A DNA stretch of 64,000 nt from Hymenobacter chitinivorans DSM 11115. GTDB taxonomy: Bacteria; Bacteroidota; Bacteroidia; Cytophagales; Hymenobacteraceae. Positions 34,637 to 44,254 of the stretch are shown here, piece by piece. The stretch is taken from NCBI RefSeq assembly GCF_002797555.1, contig NZ_PGFA01000005.1, positions 62,001-126,000 of the forward strand, written 5' to 3'. Both the position numbers and the translations under genes were made by a program. The notes below the pieces were generated by a model. It ran no database searches and was not told where the DNA came from. It worked only from the letters and a program-made list of their open reading frames with translations. The first letter of the stretch is position 1. Every line of letters starts with the position of its first letter.

Positions 34637-34903
34637 GGAGTCAGCATGACAATGCCATTGCAACGTCAGCCCGCGAAATGCTTCGCGCTGCTCGACGTGA
34701 CGGGCTAGGATAACAACTAAACAACGCCGAACCACCCCGCCCTTCGGGCACCCCTCCTTTCAACAAGGAGGGGAATGGCAGCTCCATTCTTTTCCTGTTC
34801 CCTTTCAAAAAGCGGCTTTTCAGCCTGCCGGGCCCCGCTTTGCCTTGTCCTCCGGCTTCTCAGTTCCTTTTCACCTCTTCCTTTCACTTCAATCTACTCT
34901 CCC
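34637..34903. repeat. aceB-aceA spacer with two repeat-family members
   Basis: At about 34660-34707, AACGTCAGCCCGCGAAATGCTTCGCGCTGCTCGACGTGACG resembles the inner part of the element at 31230-31265. At 34751-34773, CCCCTCCTT pairs with AAGGAGGGG in a hairpin next to CGCCCTTCGGGC (about 34738-34749). The spacer could weaken aceA relative to aceB. The region has no gene. Confidence 0.6.
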
Positions 34904-36190
<1,287 letters not shown>

Positions 36191-36322
36191 CTACCTCCTC
36201 GGGTAGCCTTTCCAAGGGACCCGTTGAATTAGCTGAAAGGCCCCGTCGTTTTTGTAATCGACCAGTTGATTTCAAAGAAACAACGGCCCGTTCTGCCCAG
36301 GCTGCCAAGTGCTCCTTCGGCC

Positions 36323-36404
36323 GACATCAGTATGTCACTGACGTGACATACTGATGTCATCGAGGTGACATAGGCATGTCACTGACGTGACATGCCTATG
36401 TCAC
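36323..36404. repeat. Two tandem perfect hairpins with a shared TGAC loop
   Basis: Hairpin 1: 36323-36338 with 36343-36358 (16 bp, perfect). Hairpin 2: 36365-36382 with 36387-36404 (18 bp, perfect). Both have the loop TGAC flanked by GTCAC and GTGAC, and the words ATGTCAC/GTGACAT occur again and again. They are neither followed by a T run nor part of a gene. Confidence 0.9.
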
Positions 36405-36451
36405 ATTTCAACCGGCGGCTCCTAGGACAACTTACTATAGGCCATAACACA

Positions 36452-36482
36452 GCAAAGGCCACCCAGGGCGGGTGGCCTTTGC
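36452..36482. terminator. Terminator-like stem between aceA and rnd
   Basis: GCAAAGGCCACCC (36452-36464) pairs with GGGTGGCCTTTGC (36470-36482). It could end both converging transcripts. No long T run follows, so strength is uncertain. Confidence 0.55.
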
Positions 36483-36516
36483 TGTTGAAGCTGGGGAAGA
36501 TGGCCGAAGCCAGCGC

Positions 36517-37695
36517 TTACGCGAAGGGTTGGGCTATCTGCTCGTAGTCCAGGCCGTGGCGCTGGCAGGCGTCCTGCAGAATGGTCTTCTGCCAGGGACG
36601 CAACACCTGGTCGGCACCCAGCTCGATGATGTCGGCCACGAGGCGGTTGGAGAGCACCAGATTGGCCACGTAGCCGTTGATATCGGTTGTAATCAGGCCC
36701 TTGAGCTGGGTCAGGAGCTGCTCGCGGGCGTCGGCTTTGGCGGCTTTGTCGCCGGTGAGGCGGCGGCGGAAGGGGAAGCGGCGCTGCTCACCAGTCTGGG
36801 CCGGTTCGGGTATGGGCACGAAGTTGTCGGGCGAGAGGGCCGCCAGCTGCTCCAGGTAGGGGGCGCGCTTAAGCTCGGGGTGCAGGCCGCGGGTGTTCTT
36901 CCAGTCGTTGGCGTCGCGCGGGGTGGCGCGCACCAGCTCCGAGAGCCGGTCGTTGGCAAAGACCATGTAGGGCGGCTTGTCGAGCTGCCGGGCCACCTGG
37001 TCGCGCAGCATATACAGGTCGCGGAACAGGGGCAGCTCGGCGGGCTGAATCCGGTATTTGCCCGCAATGCGCAGGTAGGGCCGGTCGTCGCGGGTGTAGC
37101 GTACTTCTTCCAGGGCGGCATTTTCCTGCTCGGCCCACTCGGTGCGGCCCAGCTCGGCGAGCTTGGCCTGGAGGCGGTCGGCCAGCTCAAAAAGGTAGAG
37201 CACGTCGTTGGCGGCATACACTTTCTGGGCCTCGGTGAGGGGGCGCTTCAGCCAGTTCGACTTCTGCTCGCCCTTGTCTACTTCCAGCCCCAGCTCGGCC
37301 TGAATCAGGCGGCCCAGGGAAATGTTATTGTCCGACTCGCCCAGCAGGGTATACTGCACGCTGGTGTCGAGAATGTTGCGCACGTGCACCCCGTAGAGCT
37401 CATCGAGGAGCAGGATGTCGGACTTGCAGCTGTGGAACACCTTTTCCACGGCCGGGTCGCGCAGCAGGGCCCAGATGGGTTCCAGGTCTTGGGCCGGGTT
37501 GGTCAGCGGAATGGGGTCGAGCAGATACACTACCTGCCCGTCAAAGATCTGAATCAGCGCCAGGTTGCGGCCGTAGCGGTGACGCATGTCGTCGAATTCC
37601 AGATCTACCGCCAGGCGTTTGGCAGCTTGCAGAGCATCAGCAGCCTGCTGCATCTCGGCAGCAGTAGTCAGGTAGTGAATTGTAGGTGTAGACAT
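36517..37695 (-). CDS. rnd: Ribonuclease D
   Basis: A 392-aa 3'-5' exoribonuclease of the DEDD-y type that trims tRNA and other RNA ends. AVDLEFDDMRHRYG holds the first Asp31 and Glu33, FHSCKSDILLLDELYG the third acid and YAANDVLYLFELADRL the tyrosine and last Asp. An HRDC domain follows (about 215-290). The length matches the family. There is no neighbour that suggests a special role. Confidence 0.93.
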   Translation of the reverse strand: MSTPTIHYLTTAAEMQQAADALQAAKRLAVDLEFDDMRHRYGRNLALIQIFDGQVVYLLDPIPLTNPAQDLEPIWALLRDPAVEKVFHSCKSDILLLDELYGVHVRNILDTSVQYTLLGESDNNISLGRLIQAELGLEVDKGEQKSNWLKRPLTEAQKVYAANDVLYLFELADRLQAKLAELGRTEWAEQENAALEEVRYTRDDRPYLRIAGKYRIQPAELPLFRDLYMLRDQVARQLDKPPYMVFANDRLSELVRATPRDANDWKNTRGLHPELKRAPYLEQLAALSPDNFVPIPEPAQTGEQRRFPFRRRLTGDKAAKADAREQLLTQLKGLITTDINGYVANLVLSNRLVADIIELGADQVLRPWQKTILQDACQRHGLDYEQIAQPFA

Positions 37696-37909
37696 TCAGG
37701 CAAATAGAAAGGCAGCCAAATAGCCGCTGGATGATGGCATAAGCCATTTTGGTAAAGGTAGGCAGCCCGGGCAAGCAAAACCAATCGGGCACCGATTCAC
37801 GCTGCCGGGAGCGGCGGGGGCACGTAGGCCGGCCGCCGCTTAGGCTCCGCAAAGTAGAAAAAAAGGCTCTTACCGTGCCGCATGGCCCTTCCGCATCGGC
37901 TGGGCCGGC

Positions 37910-38818
37910 TTACTTATCCGAAATCATGACCTGCGGGGCCGTCCGGCCGGCGCCCATGATGATGACCTTGCTGTTGGGCGAGGTGGCAATTTCGCGGTTG
38001 GCCTTGATGCCTTCGTACTGCAGGAGCTTGTCGCTGAGCTCGGCGTTGATGATTTTCTGGTAGTCGGCAATGCCCTGGGCCTCTACACGCTTCCGCTCGG
38101 CTTCCTGCCGCTCCTTCTGGAGCACAAACTGCATTTTCTGGGCGTCCTGCTCGGCCGAAATCTTGCTCTCGATGCTGCGCTTGACCGAGGCCGGGAGCTG
38201 AATGTTGCGGATCAGGAGCTGCTCCAGCTGCAGGCCGCGCTTCTTGAAGTCCTGCTCGATGGTGGCGAAGATGCGGTTCTGGAACTCGTCCCGCTTGGTT
38301 GAGTACAGGGCCACGGCGTCGTAGTACACGGCGTTGTCGCGGATGCGGGTGCGGGTAACGGGCCGTACAATGGCATCCTGGTAGTTTTCGCCAATGGTGG
38401 CCAGCACCTGGGGCGTACGTTCGGGCACCACGCGGTAGAGTACCGTCAGGTCGATAACCACTTCCAGGCCGTCGGCCGACAAGACCCGGATGGCGTCATC
38501 GCCGGCGCGCTGGCCTTCGCTGTGGTCAGCCGACATGGTGTAGTTCTGGGTGCGGGTGTCGAAGCGGGTGATGTCCACGAAGGGGTTCACCACGTTCAGG
38601 CCGCTGGTCAGCACCCGGGGCTGAATCTGGCCAAACAACGCCTGCACGCCTACCTGCCCCGGCTCAATCTGGACCACCGTGCTCAGGGCCAAGCCCAGAA
38701 TGGTGAGCAGCAGGCCGCCGAAGATCAGGCCGCCGCGCACCCGCAGCAGCCGCTCGGAAACCCGGGCCGCATTGAAACCCAGCAGGAGCAGCAACACTCC
38801 CAGAAAAACGAACGTCAT
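37910..38818 (-). CDS. SPFH/prohibitin-family membrane protein
   Basis: A 302-aa protein with two hydrophobic segments at the N-terminus (about 2-15 and 28-48), then an SPFH domain (about 50-215, for example IEPGQVGVQALFGQIQP and SADGLEVVIDLTVLYRV) and a charged coiled coil (AQKMQFVLQKERQEAERKRVEAQGIADYQK) before a short tail. This is the layout of prohibitin- and HflK/C-like scaffold proteins that build rings in the membrane and often hold proteases such as FtsH. The partner is not in the window. Confidence 0.9.
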   Translation of the reverse strand: MTFVFLGVLLLLLGFNAARVSERLLRVRGGLIFGGLLLTILGLALSTVVQIEPGQVGVQALFGQIQPRVLTSGLNVVNPFVDITRFDTRTQNYTMSADHSEGQRAGDDAIRVLSADGLEVVIDLTVLYRVVPERTPQVLATIGENYQDAIVRPVTRTRIRDNAVYYDAVALYSTKRDEFQNRIFATIEQDFKKRGLQLEQLLIRNIQLPASVKRSIESKISAEQDAQKMQFVLQKERQEAERKRVEAQGIADYQKIINAELSDKLLQYEGIKANREIATSPNSKVIIMGAGRTAPQVMISDK

Positions 38819-38944
38819 GACGCGAAAAGTAGGGTGGAAGCAGCCGCGTGGCCCCCTGGCCCGCCGGCTCCCGTTGGCGCTGGCACCAAGCTCAACGGAA
38901 AGCCCCGAAAAGGTAAGCCTTTACCCGGCATTCCGCGCTACGGG

Positions 38945-39427
38945 CTAGGCTTCGTCCTCGTCGTCCTCGTCGTGGTGGCTGAAATCCAGCTCCCGGGCCA
39001 CGTGCAGCGCTTCCTGAATGACTTCCTCCATCAGGGCCTTGGTGTCGGCGTCGAGGGTGCGCTCGAAGAGGCCCAGCAGCAGCTCCCCGTCGTCATTCAC
39101 GTAGAGGTTGGTGTAGAGCTTCTCGAACAGCTTGGCGTCCTTGGTGATGGTGGCGTCGATTTCCTGGACCGAGCGGGCTTTCAGGGCCCGGTGCAGCACG
39201 TCCATCACCTTGCGGCTTTCCTCATGGTCGCCCAGGTCGGCCAGCAGCTTGAGGATACTCATGGCCACGGCCAGGCGCACCCGCTCGAAGCGGAAGGCCA
39301 GGTCGGCCTTGCCGGCCTGCTCGAAGGTTTTATAGGCCGAAAGGTCGGCGGCCGACAGGTACTGGGCGGCTTCGGCCTCGGTGCGGAAGGCTTCGCGCAG
39401 GAGCTGTTCGTAGGCAGTGGTGCTCAT
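38945..39427 (-). CDS. Conserved-type hypothetical protein, acidic tail
   Basis: A 160-aa soluble, mostly helical protein starting MSTTAYEQLLREAF. It has the segments KTFEQAGKADLAFRFERVRLAVAMSILKLLADLGDHEE-like in the middle and a strongly acidic C-terminus (HHDEDDEDEA). No domain is recognised. It has its own full promoter box (39523-39530), and lies between the SPFH gene and a small membrane protein. The start at 39427 is chosen over 39454 because the 5' extension is not protein-like. Confidence 0.7.
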   Translation of the reverse strand: MSTTAYEQLLREAFRTEAEAAQYLSAADLSAYKTFEQAGKADLAFRFERVRLAVAMSILKLLADLGDHEESRKVMDVLHRALKARSVQEIDATITKDAKLFEKLYTNLYVNDDGELLLGLFERTLDADTKALMEEVIQEALHVARELDFSHHDEDDEDEA

Positions 39428-39522
39428 TAGGCAAGGAAACGTAGTGGGCCGCACCCGACTAACGGGAGAGGTGCAGCCAAATTAAACGGCGGGAATTAGC
39501 GGCCACCCGCAACCCGAAGGCC

Positions 39523-39530
39523 CAAAGGTA
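39523..39530 (-). promoter_or_regulatory. -7 promoter box of the acidic-tail gene
   Basis: TACCTTTG on the minus strand, full consensus, 96 bp before the start codon. Confidence 0.45.
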
Positions 39531-39643
39531 CGATTGCAGAAGAAGCTTCGCGGCGTGGGGCCCGGCCCACCGCCAACTTTACGGCTCGCCGCGTGGTTAG
39601 CCCCTACCAATTCTTCTGTATCACCTACAAACTCTTCGCACCG

Positions 39644-39925
39644 ATGACGCACAAAACGAAATGGCTGGTTTTTGCTCCCTCCGGACTAATGGTAATTGGC
39701 TTTGGCGCCTGCCTGATTCAGTGGGCCACGGCCCTCAAGCAGGAAGGCCAGCCCGCGGCTAAGTGGGTGGGGGCCGGTACGCTGGCCCTGGGCGTGTTTA
39801 ATGCCGGCATCAGCCTCTTTGGCCGGGGCGTAGCGGAAAGTGTGCTCTACCAGATCCGCGAGAAGGACGCGGCCCCGACGGAAGGCAAGCAGGCCGGGGC
39901 CGAAGCTGCCTCGGGTCCAGCTTAA
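39644..39925 (+). CDS. Small two-TM membrane protein, function unknown
   Basis: A 93-aa protein. Two hydrophobic segments (about 7-26, WLVFAPSGLMVIGFGACLI, and 43-60, GAGTLALGVFNAGISLFG) are separated by a short charged loop; the C-terminus is charged and A/E/G-rich. No family recognised. The start at 39644 (MTHKTKW) puts the positive residues before TM1. Confidence 0.65.
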   Translation: MTHKTKWLVFAPSGLMVIGFGACLIQWATALKQEGQPAAKWVGAGTLALGVFNAGISLFGRGVAESVLYQIREKDAAPTEGKQAGAEAASGPA

Positions 39926-39934
39926 GGCCACCTG

Positions 39935-40198
39935 CTATAGACCCAAAGCCCGGCCGTAGTGCCCGAAGCAGTGAAAATAGCTACCGGATGCCTCTTCGGT
40001 CGTTACGGCTAACGTTTCGGGCGCTACGGATGAGGCTTCGGGCACTACGGCCGGGGCTTCGGTTGCTGCGGCTGAAGCTTCGGGTAGTACGGTTGGTTCT
40101 TCGGTTGCTACTGGCGCCGCTTCGGGTGGTACGGATAGCGCTTCGGTCGTTCTTTCCGGTGCCTTGGAGGCGGGTTTGGTGGCACTATGGTGAGCCAA
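39935..40198 (-). CDS. Possible 87-aa repeat protein, probably not a real gene
   Basis: This frame reads through the 21-bp tandem array at 39995-40162 and encodes a seven-residue repeat of the type PEASAxxTEAPAVV. It begins MAHHSATKPASK and ends GSYFHCFGHYGRALGL. A 21-bp array keeps any frame open, so length alone is no proof. There is no promoter box or signal. I list it because the protein is unusually regular, at low confidence. Confidence 0.22.
   Translation of the reverse strand: MAHHSATKPASKAPERTTEALSVPPEAAPVATEEPTVLPEASAAATEAPAVVPEASSVAPETLAVTTEEASGSYFHCFGHYGRALGL
39995..40162. repeat. Tandem array of eight 21-bp units
   Basis: Eight gapless units each begin TTCGG and most carry TACGG in the middle and GC at the end. 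The units are diverged. The period is the same as in the array at 26152-26340, and that array read on the other strand also carries GCTTCGGG at unit edges. Confidence 0.9.
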
Positions 40199-40206
40199 GC
40201 GCTGCT

Positions 40207-40243
40207 CGCCGCCGTCGCTCGGCTATGCCGAGCGACGGCGGCG
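40207..40243. repeat. Perfect 17-bp GC-rich hairpin
   Basis: 40207-40223 and 40227-40243 are exact complements around TAT. It follows the 21-bp array and precedes the DUF2721 stop codon at 40267. Confidence 0.85.
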
Positions 40244-40266
40244 GTGGTTAGGCGACGGCGGCGCGG

Positions 40267-40701
40267 CTAGTGGTGCTTGGCGTGGGCCTGGTGGGCGAGG
40301 CGCTCCTCCTCGTTTTCCTCCAGGTCGTTGAGCTCAATCTGGAGGGCTACCACCGAAATCTGGATTTCGTAGAGCGACATGCCCAGCGACACGAGCAAGG
40401 CCAGCAGGCTGCCGCCAAACACCACGGCCCCGGCCGCGTTGAGGCCCGCGTAAATCAGGAACATGGCCAGCACGCAGCCCAGCATGGAGCCCGTGCCCAC
40501 GGCCTGCATGTTGCGCACCATCTCCACCCGGCGGCGCAGGTTGTGAATCTGCTGCATCAGGTGGGGGCTGTGGGTGGTCTTGTACTGGGTTTTGAGCGTG
40601 CGCACAATGTTGACCAGGGCCAGAAAGCGGTTGGTGTAGGCCAGCAGCAGCAGCGAGAGGGCCGGAAACAGCAGGGCCGGAGTGGTCAGGGTAATTTCCA
40701 T
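40267..40701 (-). CDS. DUF2721-family membrane protein
   Basis: A 144-aa protein with three hydrophobic segments (about 5-24, 70-92, 95-112). The loop RFLALVNIVRTLKTQY and the pattern of a long cytoplasmic helix between TM1 and TM2 fit the DUF2721 family. The C-terminus is acidic then histidine-rich (EEERLAHQAHAKHH). The family's function is unknown. The start at 40701 (MEITLTTPALLF) is chosen over 40851 because the 5' extension overlaps the promoter of the divergent peptidase gene. Confidence 0.8.
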   Translation of the reverse strand: MEITLTTPALLFPALSLLLLAYTNRFLALVNIVRTLKTQYKTTHSPHLMQQIHNLRRRVEMVRNMQAVGTGSMLGCVLAMFLIYAGLNAAGAVVFGGSLLALLVSLGMSLYEIQISVVALQIELNDLEENEEERLAHQAHAKHH

Positions 40702-40749
40702 AGGCGGGGAGGCGGGCAAGAATAGATGTTCCGGCTGGCGGCGGGCCAA

Positions 40750-40757
40750 TATCTTTG
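40750..40757 (+). promoter_or_regulatory. -7 promoter box of the M14 peptidase gene
   Basis: TATCTTTG, full consensus, about 93 bp before the ATG at 40850. Confidence 0.5.
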
Positions 40758-40849
40758 CCGAAACCGGGCGGGCTAAAGTAGCCGCAGAATCAATAGGTTT
40801 GACCTGCCCACCCGATTTTCCCGCCGTTTCTTCTCCTTGCTTGCCACTC

Positions 40850-43438
40850 ATGCCTTATTCTAACGTGCCGGCTCTGGTTCGAGCCTTGTTGTTGCTTCCG
40901 CTCGTGTTGCTGGCCGGCCGGGTATCGGCCCAGGCGCCAGTTGCGGGCGGCCGGCTCACGCCTGCCCAGTTTCTGGGCTATCCGCTGGGCAGCCGCTTCA
41001 CGCCCCACGCCCAACTGCTGAACTACGTGCAGCAGCTGGCCCAGAACTCCGGCGGCCGGCTGCGGGTGCAGCCCTACGGCAGCACCTACGAAGGCCGGCC
41101 CCTGGAAGTGGTGCAGGTGGGCACACCCGAAAACCTGGCTCGAATGGAGGAAATCCGGCGCAACAACCTGCGCCGGGCCGGCCTCGAAACCGGGGCGGTG
41201 CAGAAGCAGATGCCGGCCGTGGTCTGGCTTAGCTACAACATTCATGGCAACGAGGCCGTGTCGTCGGAGGCCGTTATGGAGGTGCTCTACGATTTGGCCA
41301 ACCCCCAGAACGCCCAGGCCCAGCAGTGGCTGCAGAACGTGGTGGTGCTCGTGGACCCCTGCGTGAACCCCGACGGGCACGAGCGGTACGTGCAGTGGTA
41401 CAACCGGGCCCGCAACCAGCAGCCCAACGCCTCGCCTTACGCCTGGGAGCACCACGAGCCCTGGCCCGGGGGGCGCTACAATCACTATTTCTTCGATTTG
41501 AACCGCGACTGGGCCTGGCAAACCCAGCAGGAAAGCCGGCAGCGGGTGGCCCTCTACAACCAGTGGCTGCCCCAGGTCCACGCCGACTTCCACGAAATGA
41601 GCATCGACGACCCGTACTACTTCTCGCCGGCCGCCAAGCCTTTCCACGAGGATATTACCCCCTGGCAGCGCACCTTCCAGAACGTCATCGGCGACTACAA
41701 CCGCAAGGTGTTCGACCAGAACAACTGGCTGTACTTCACCCGCGAAACCTACGACCTGTTTTATCCCAGCTACGGCGACACTTACCCCAGCTTCAACGGG
41801 GCCATCGGCATGACTTACGAGCAGGGTGGCTCGGGCCGGGCCGGGGTGCGCGTAGCCAAGGCCGACGGCGACACGCTCACGCTCAGCCAGCGCATTGCCC
41901 ACCACCACGCCGCCAGCCTGGCCACCATTCAGGCCGCCTCCGACCGGCAGCCCGAGCTGGTGCGGGAGTTTGAGAAGTACTACACCACGGCCCGGACCCA
42001 GCCCAAAGGCCCCTACAAGACCTTCGTGCTCAGCGGCAGCGCGGACCCGGGCCAGTTGCGGGCCTTTACCCAGTACCTCGACCGGCAGCAGATTCAGTAC
42101 GGCTACGCGGGCCGTAAGCTCAGCACCCGGGCCTTCAGCTACGCCACCGGCAAAACCGAAAACGTGCAGATTCAGCCCCAGGACGTGGTGGTGAGCATGT
42201 ACCAGCCCAAATCGACGCTGGTCAAAGTGCTCTTTGAGCCCCGCCCGGCCCTGGAAGACTCCCTCACCTACGACATTACCGCCTGGGCCTTGCCCTACGC
42301 CTTCGGGCTGAATGCCTACGCCCTGAACCAAAAGCTGGAAGGCCGGAGCATGAAAGACTTCCCCGGCGGGAAAGGCGCAGTAAGTAGTAGCGTCACGGGC
42401 AGCGCGGCGGCAGTGGAGCAGCCCTACGCCTACGTGGCCCGCTGGAGCAGCCTGCAGGACCTGCGGTTTCTGAGCCGCCTGCTCCAGCAGCGCGTGAAGG
42501 TGCGGGTGGCCCAGCGGGCTTTCGAAGCCGAGGGCCAGAAGTACCAGCCCGGCACCCTGATTCTGACCCGCACCGGCAACGAGGCCCTGGGCGCGCGTTT
42601 CGACCAGCTCGTGCGGGCCCAGGCCGACTCGGCCGGCGTGCAGGTGCAGGCCGTGCGCTCGGGCTTTTCCACCACCGGCGCCGACCTGGGCTCGGGCTAC
42701 GTGCGCTACGTGAGCCGGCCCACCGTGGCGGTAGTGGCCGGGGAAGGCGTGTCGGCTACGGCGTTTGGGGAAGTCTGGCACTTCTTCGAGCAGCAGCTGG
42801 GCTACCCCGTCACGGTGCTGGGCACCGACTACCTGCGCACGGTACCCCTGCAGAAGTTCGACGTGCTCATCCTGCCCGACGGTGACTATTCGGGTATTTA
42901 TCCGGAGAAAAGCCTGGAGGCCCTGAAAGCCTGGGTGCGGGGCGGCGGCAAGCTCATTGCCATGGAAGGCGCGGCGGCGTTTCTGGCCAACAAGAAGGAC
43001 TTCCTGCTCAAAACCAAAGCTGCCGACAGCACCGCCAAAGCCCGCAACCCCTACCAGCAGCTGCGGCGCTACGCCGAGGCCGAGCGGCAGCAGATCGGGG
43101 AGCGGGTGCAGGGCAGCATCTACCGCGTGCAGCTCGATAATACTCACCCGCTGGCCTTCGGCTACGGCAGCACCTACTTTGCCCTCGTGCGCGACACACT
43201 CAACTACCGCTTCCTGGAAACCGGGGGCTGGAACGTGGGCGTCCTCAAGCGCGACAACTACGCCGCCGGCTTCACCGGCCGCAGTGCCCGCCGCAAGCTC
43301 GCCGACACCTTCGTGCTGGGCACCCAGGAGTTGGGGCGCGGCCAGGTGGTGTACCTCGCCGACAACCCCCTGTTCCGCGGGTTCTGGCAGGGCGGTAAGC
43401 TGCTCTTCGGCAATGCCTTGTTCTTCGTGGGGCAATAA
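40850..43438 (+). CDS. Secreted M14-family zinc carboxypeptidase-like protein
   Basis: An 862-aa protein with a signal peptide (1-28, ending VSAQA). The M14 zinc site begins with His132 and Glu135 in YNIHGNEAVSSEAV; NPDGHERYVQWYN follows with the substrate-binding Asn/Arg region, and ADFHEMSIDDPYYFSP carries the third zinc ligand. The peptidase part runs to about residue 340. The remaining 500 residues include FDVLILPDGDYSG and LKAWVRGGGKLIAMEGAAAF, which resemble a class I glutamine-amidotransferase-like fold, a known partner domain of these large M14 proteins. The likely role is extracellular or periplasmic peptide breakdown. Confidence 0.88.
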   Translation: MPYSNVPALVRALLLLPLVLLAGRVSAQAPVAGGRLTPAQFLGYPLGSRFTPHAQLLNYVQQLAQNSGGRLRVQPYGSTYEGRPLEVVQVGTPENLARMEEIRRNNLRRAGLETGAVQKQMPAVVWLSYNIHGNEAVSSEAVMEVLYDLANPQNAQAQQWLQNVVVLVDPCVNPDGHERYVQWYNRARNQQPNASPYAWEHHEPWPGGRYNHYFFDLNRDWAWQTQQESRQRVALYNQWLPQVHADFHEMSIDDPYYFSPAAKPFHEDITPWQRTFQNVIGDYNRKVFDQNNWLYFTRETYDLFYPSYGDTYPSFNGAIGMTYEQGGSGRAGVRVAKADGDTLTLSQRIAHHHAASLATIQAASDRQPELVREFEKYYTTARTQPKGPYKTFVLSGSADPGQLRAFTQYLDRQQIQYGYAGRKLSTRAFSYATGKTENVQIQPQDVVVSMYQPKSTLVKVLFEPRPALEDSLTYDITAWALPYAFGLNAYALNQKLEGRSMKDFPGGKGAVSSSVTGSAAAVEQPYAYVARWSSLQDLRFLSRLLQQRVKVRVAQRAFEAEGQKYQPGTLILTRTGNEALGARFDQLVRAQADSAGVQVQAVRSGFSTTGADLGSGYVRYVSRPTVAVVAGEGVSATAFGEVWHFFEQQLGYPVTVLGTDYLRTVPLQKFDVLILPDGDYSGIYPEKSLEALKAWVRGGGKLIAMEGAAAFLANKKDFLLKTKAADSTAKARNPYQQLRRYAEAERQQIGERVQGSIYRVQLDNTHPLAFGYGSTYFALVRDTLNYRFLETGGWNVGVLKRDNYAAGFTGRSARRKLADTFVLGTQELGRGQVVYLADNPLFRGFWQGGKLLFGNALFFVGQ

Positions 43439-43459
43439 AACCGACTCCTATCTACCACC

Positions 43460-43496
43460 AAAAAGCCCTGGCCAATTGCTTGACCAGGGCTTTTTT
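43460..43496. terminator. Bidirectional terminator
   Basis: AAAAAGCCCTGG pairs with CCAGGGCTTTTTT, with T runs on both strands, between the converging peptidase and small secreted protein genes. Confidence 0.88.
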
Positions 43497-43513
43497 GCCG
43501 GAAGCGCAGTATA

Positions 43514-43831
43514 CTAATCTACTACGTCCTCAGCTTTGTTCTTTACGGCCGAAGCGCCTTTTTTCACGGCGTGGCCGGTTTTCTGGGCGCCTTTCTTCAC
43601 GACGTGGCCGGTTTTTTTACCAGCGTACTTGGCGTCTTCCTTGGTGTTGTAGGCAGCCTGGCCGGCCTTGGTGCGGCCCGAGCGGCTTTCCACTTTCACC
43701 GTGCCGTTGTCCCGCACTTCGGCGGTGGTTTTGGCGCCGGTAGCGTTGTCGCGAACTACAGCCTTATTGTCCTGCGCGTGGGCAGCAACCGAAAATGCTA
43801 CCATAGCGAGCAGCAGAGTTATCTTTTTCAT
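43514..43831 (-). CDS. Small secreted Lys/Ala-rich protein, function unknown
   Basis: A 105-aa protein. Signal peptide MKKITLLLAMVAFSVAAHA then QDNKAV. The mature part (about 86 aa) is rich in Lys, Ala, Thr and Gly, with near repeats KKTGHVVKKGAQKTGHAVKKGAS, and looks disordered or an amphipathic helix, a little like late-embryogenesis or histone-H1-like proteins. It resembles the neighbour at 43943 in its signal peptide. No known domain. Confidence 0.7.
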   Translation of the reverse strand: MKKITLLLAMVAFSVAAHAQDNKAVVRDNATGAKTTAEVRDNGTVKVESRSGRTKAGQAAYNTKEDAKYAGKKTGHVVKKGAQKTGHAVKKGASAVKNKAEDVVD

Positions 43832-43942
43832 GGTCGAGAGTCGTTAGAAATAGGGGAATTCTAGGTCCTTATACGCGCCCCGCAGAATAGGTTGTACCAA
43901 GCCCGGGTGTGGGCTGGCAAATGCGCGGCACTAGCCTACGGT

Positions 43943-44173
43943 TCAGTTCTCTTTTGCCGTTTCGGTATGCGTGGTCGTGGTTTTAGTCGTAGGAGTGGCT
44001 TTTTTGACCGTAGTCGTAGTCACCCCCGATTTGGCCGGGCCGCTGTGGTGCCCGGTGGCCTTTTTCGTCGTGGCCACGTTGGCGGTAGTTTTGGTTTCGG
44101 TCTTGGTGCCGTTTTGGGCGAAGGCGGGGGCGCCGAAGGCCACGGCTGCGAGCAGTAGGCTGAGCTTTTTCAT
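43943..44173 (-). CDS. Small secreted Thr/Lys-rich protein, function unknown
   Basis: A 76-aa protein with signal peptide MKKLSLLLAAVAFGAPAFA then QNGTKTE. The mature part is nearly all Thr, Lys, Ala and His, including TTVKKATPTTKTTTTHTE. The signal peptide is close to that of 43514, so the two look like diverged sister genes. The start at 44173 gives the standard signal; the longer frame to 44215 does not. Confidence 0.6.
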   Translation of the reverse strand: MKKLSLLLAAVAFGAPAFAQNGTKTETKTTANVATTKKATGHHSGPAKSGVTTTTVKKATPTTKTTTTHTETAKEN

Positions 44174-44254
44174 CAGGCAAAAAGGAGTGAGGGTGAATAA
44201 TGAGAGAATATTCACCCCGTGCTATGAAGAAGCCGTGAAGGAATGGCTGAGCTT

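Larger units (their letters stand above)
36191..36516. other. Intergenic region with two perfect hairpins and a terminator
   Basis: This 326-bp gap between aceA and rnd has no ORF. It holds the twin palindromes at 36323-36404 and a stem at 36452-36482. Nothing else was recognised. Confidence 0.7.

Noticed and set aside
36323..36404. Intrinsic terminator of aceA
   Set aside because: Neither hairpin is followed by a T run and the GC content of the stems is modest; 36452-36482 is a better candidate.
40790..43435. An 881-codon open frame antisense to the M14 peptidase
   Set aside because: It is a shadow caused by high GC and codon bias; the plus-strand product has catalytic motifs and a signal peptide, and the antisense protein is Val/Gly/His-rich with no domain.
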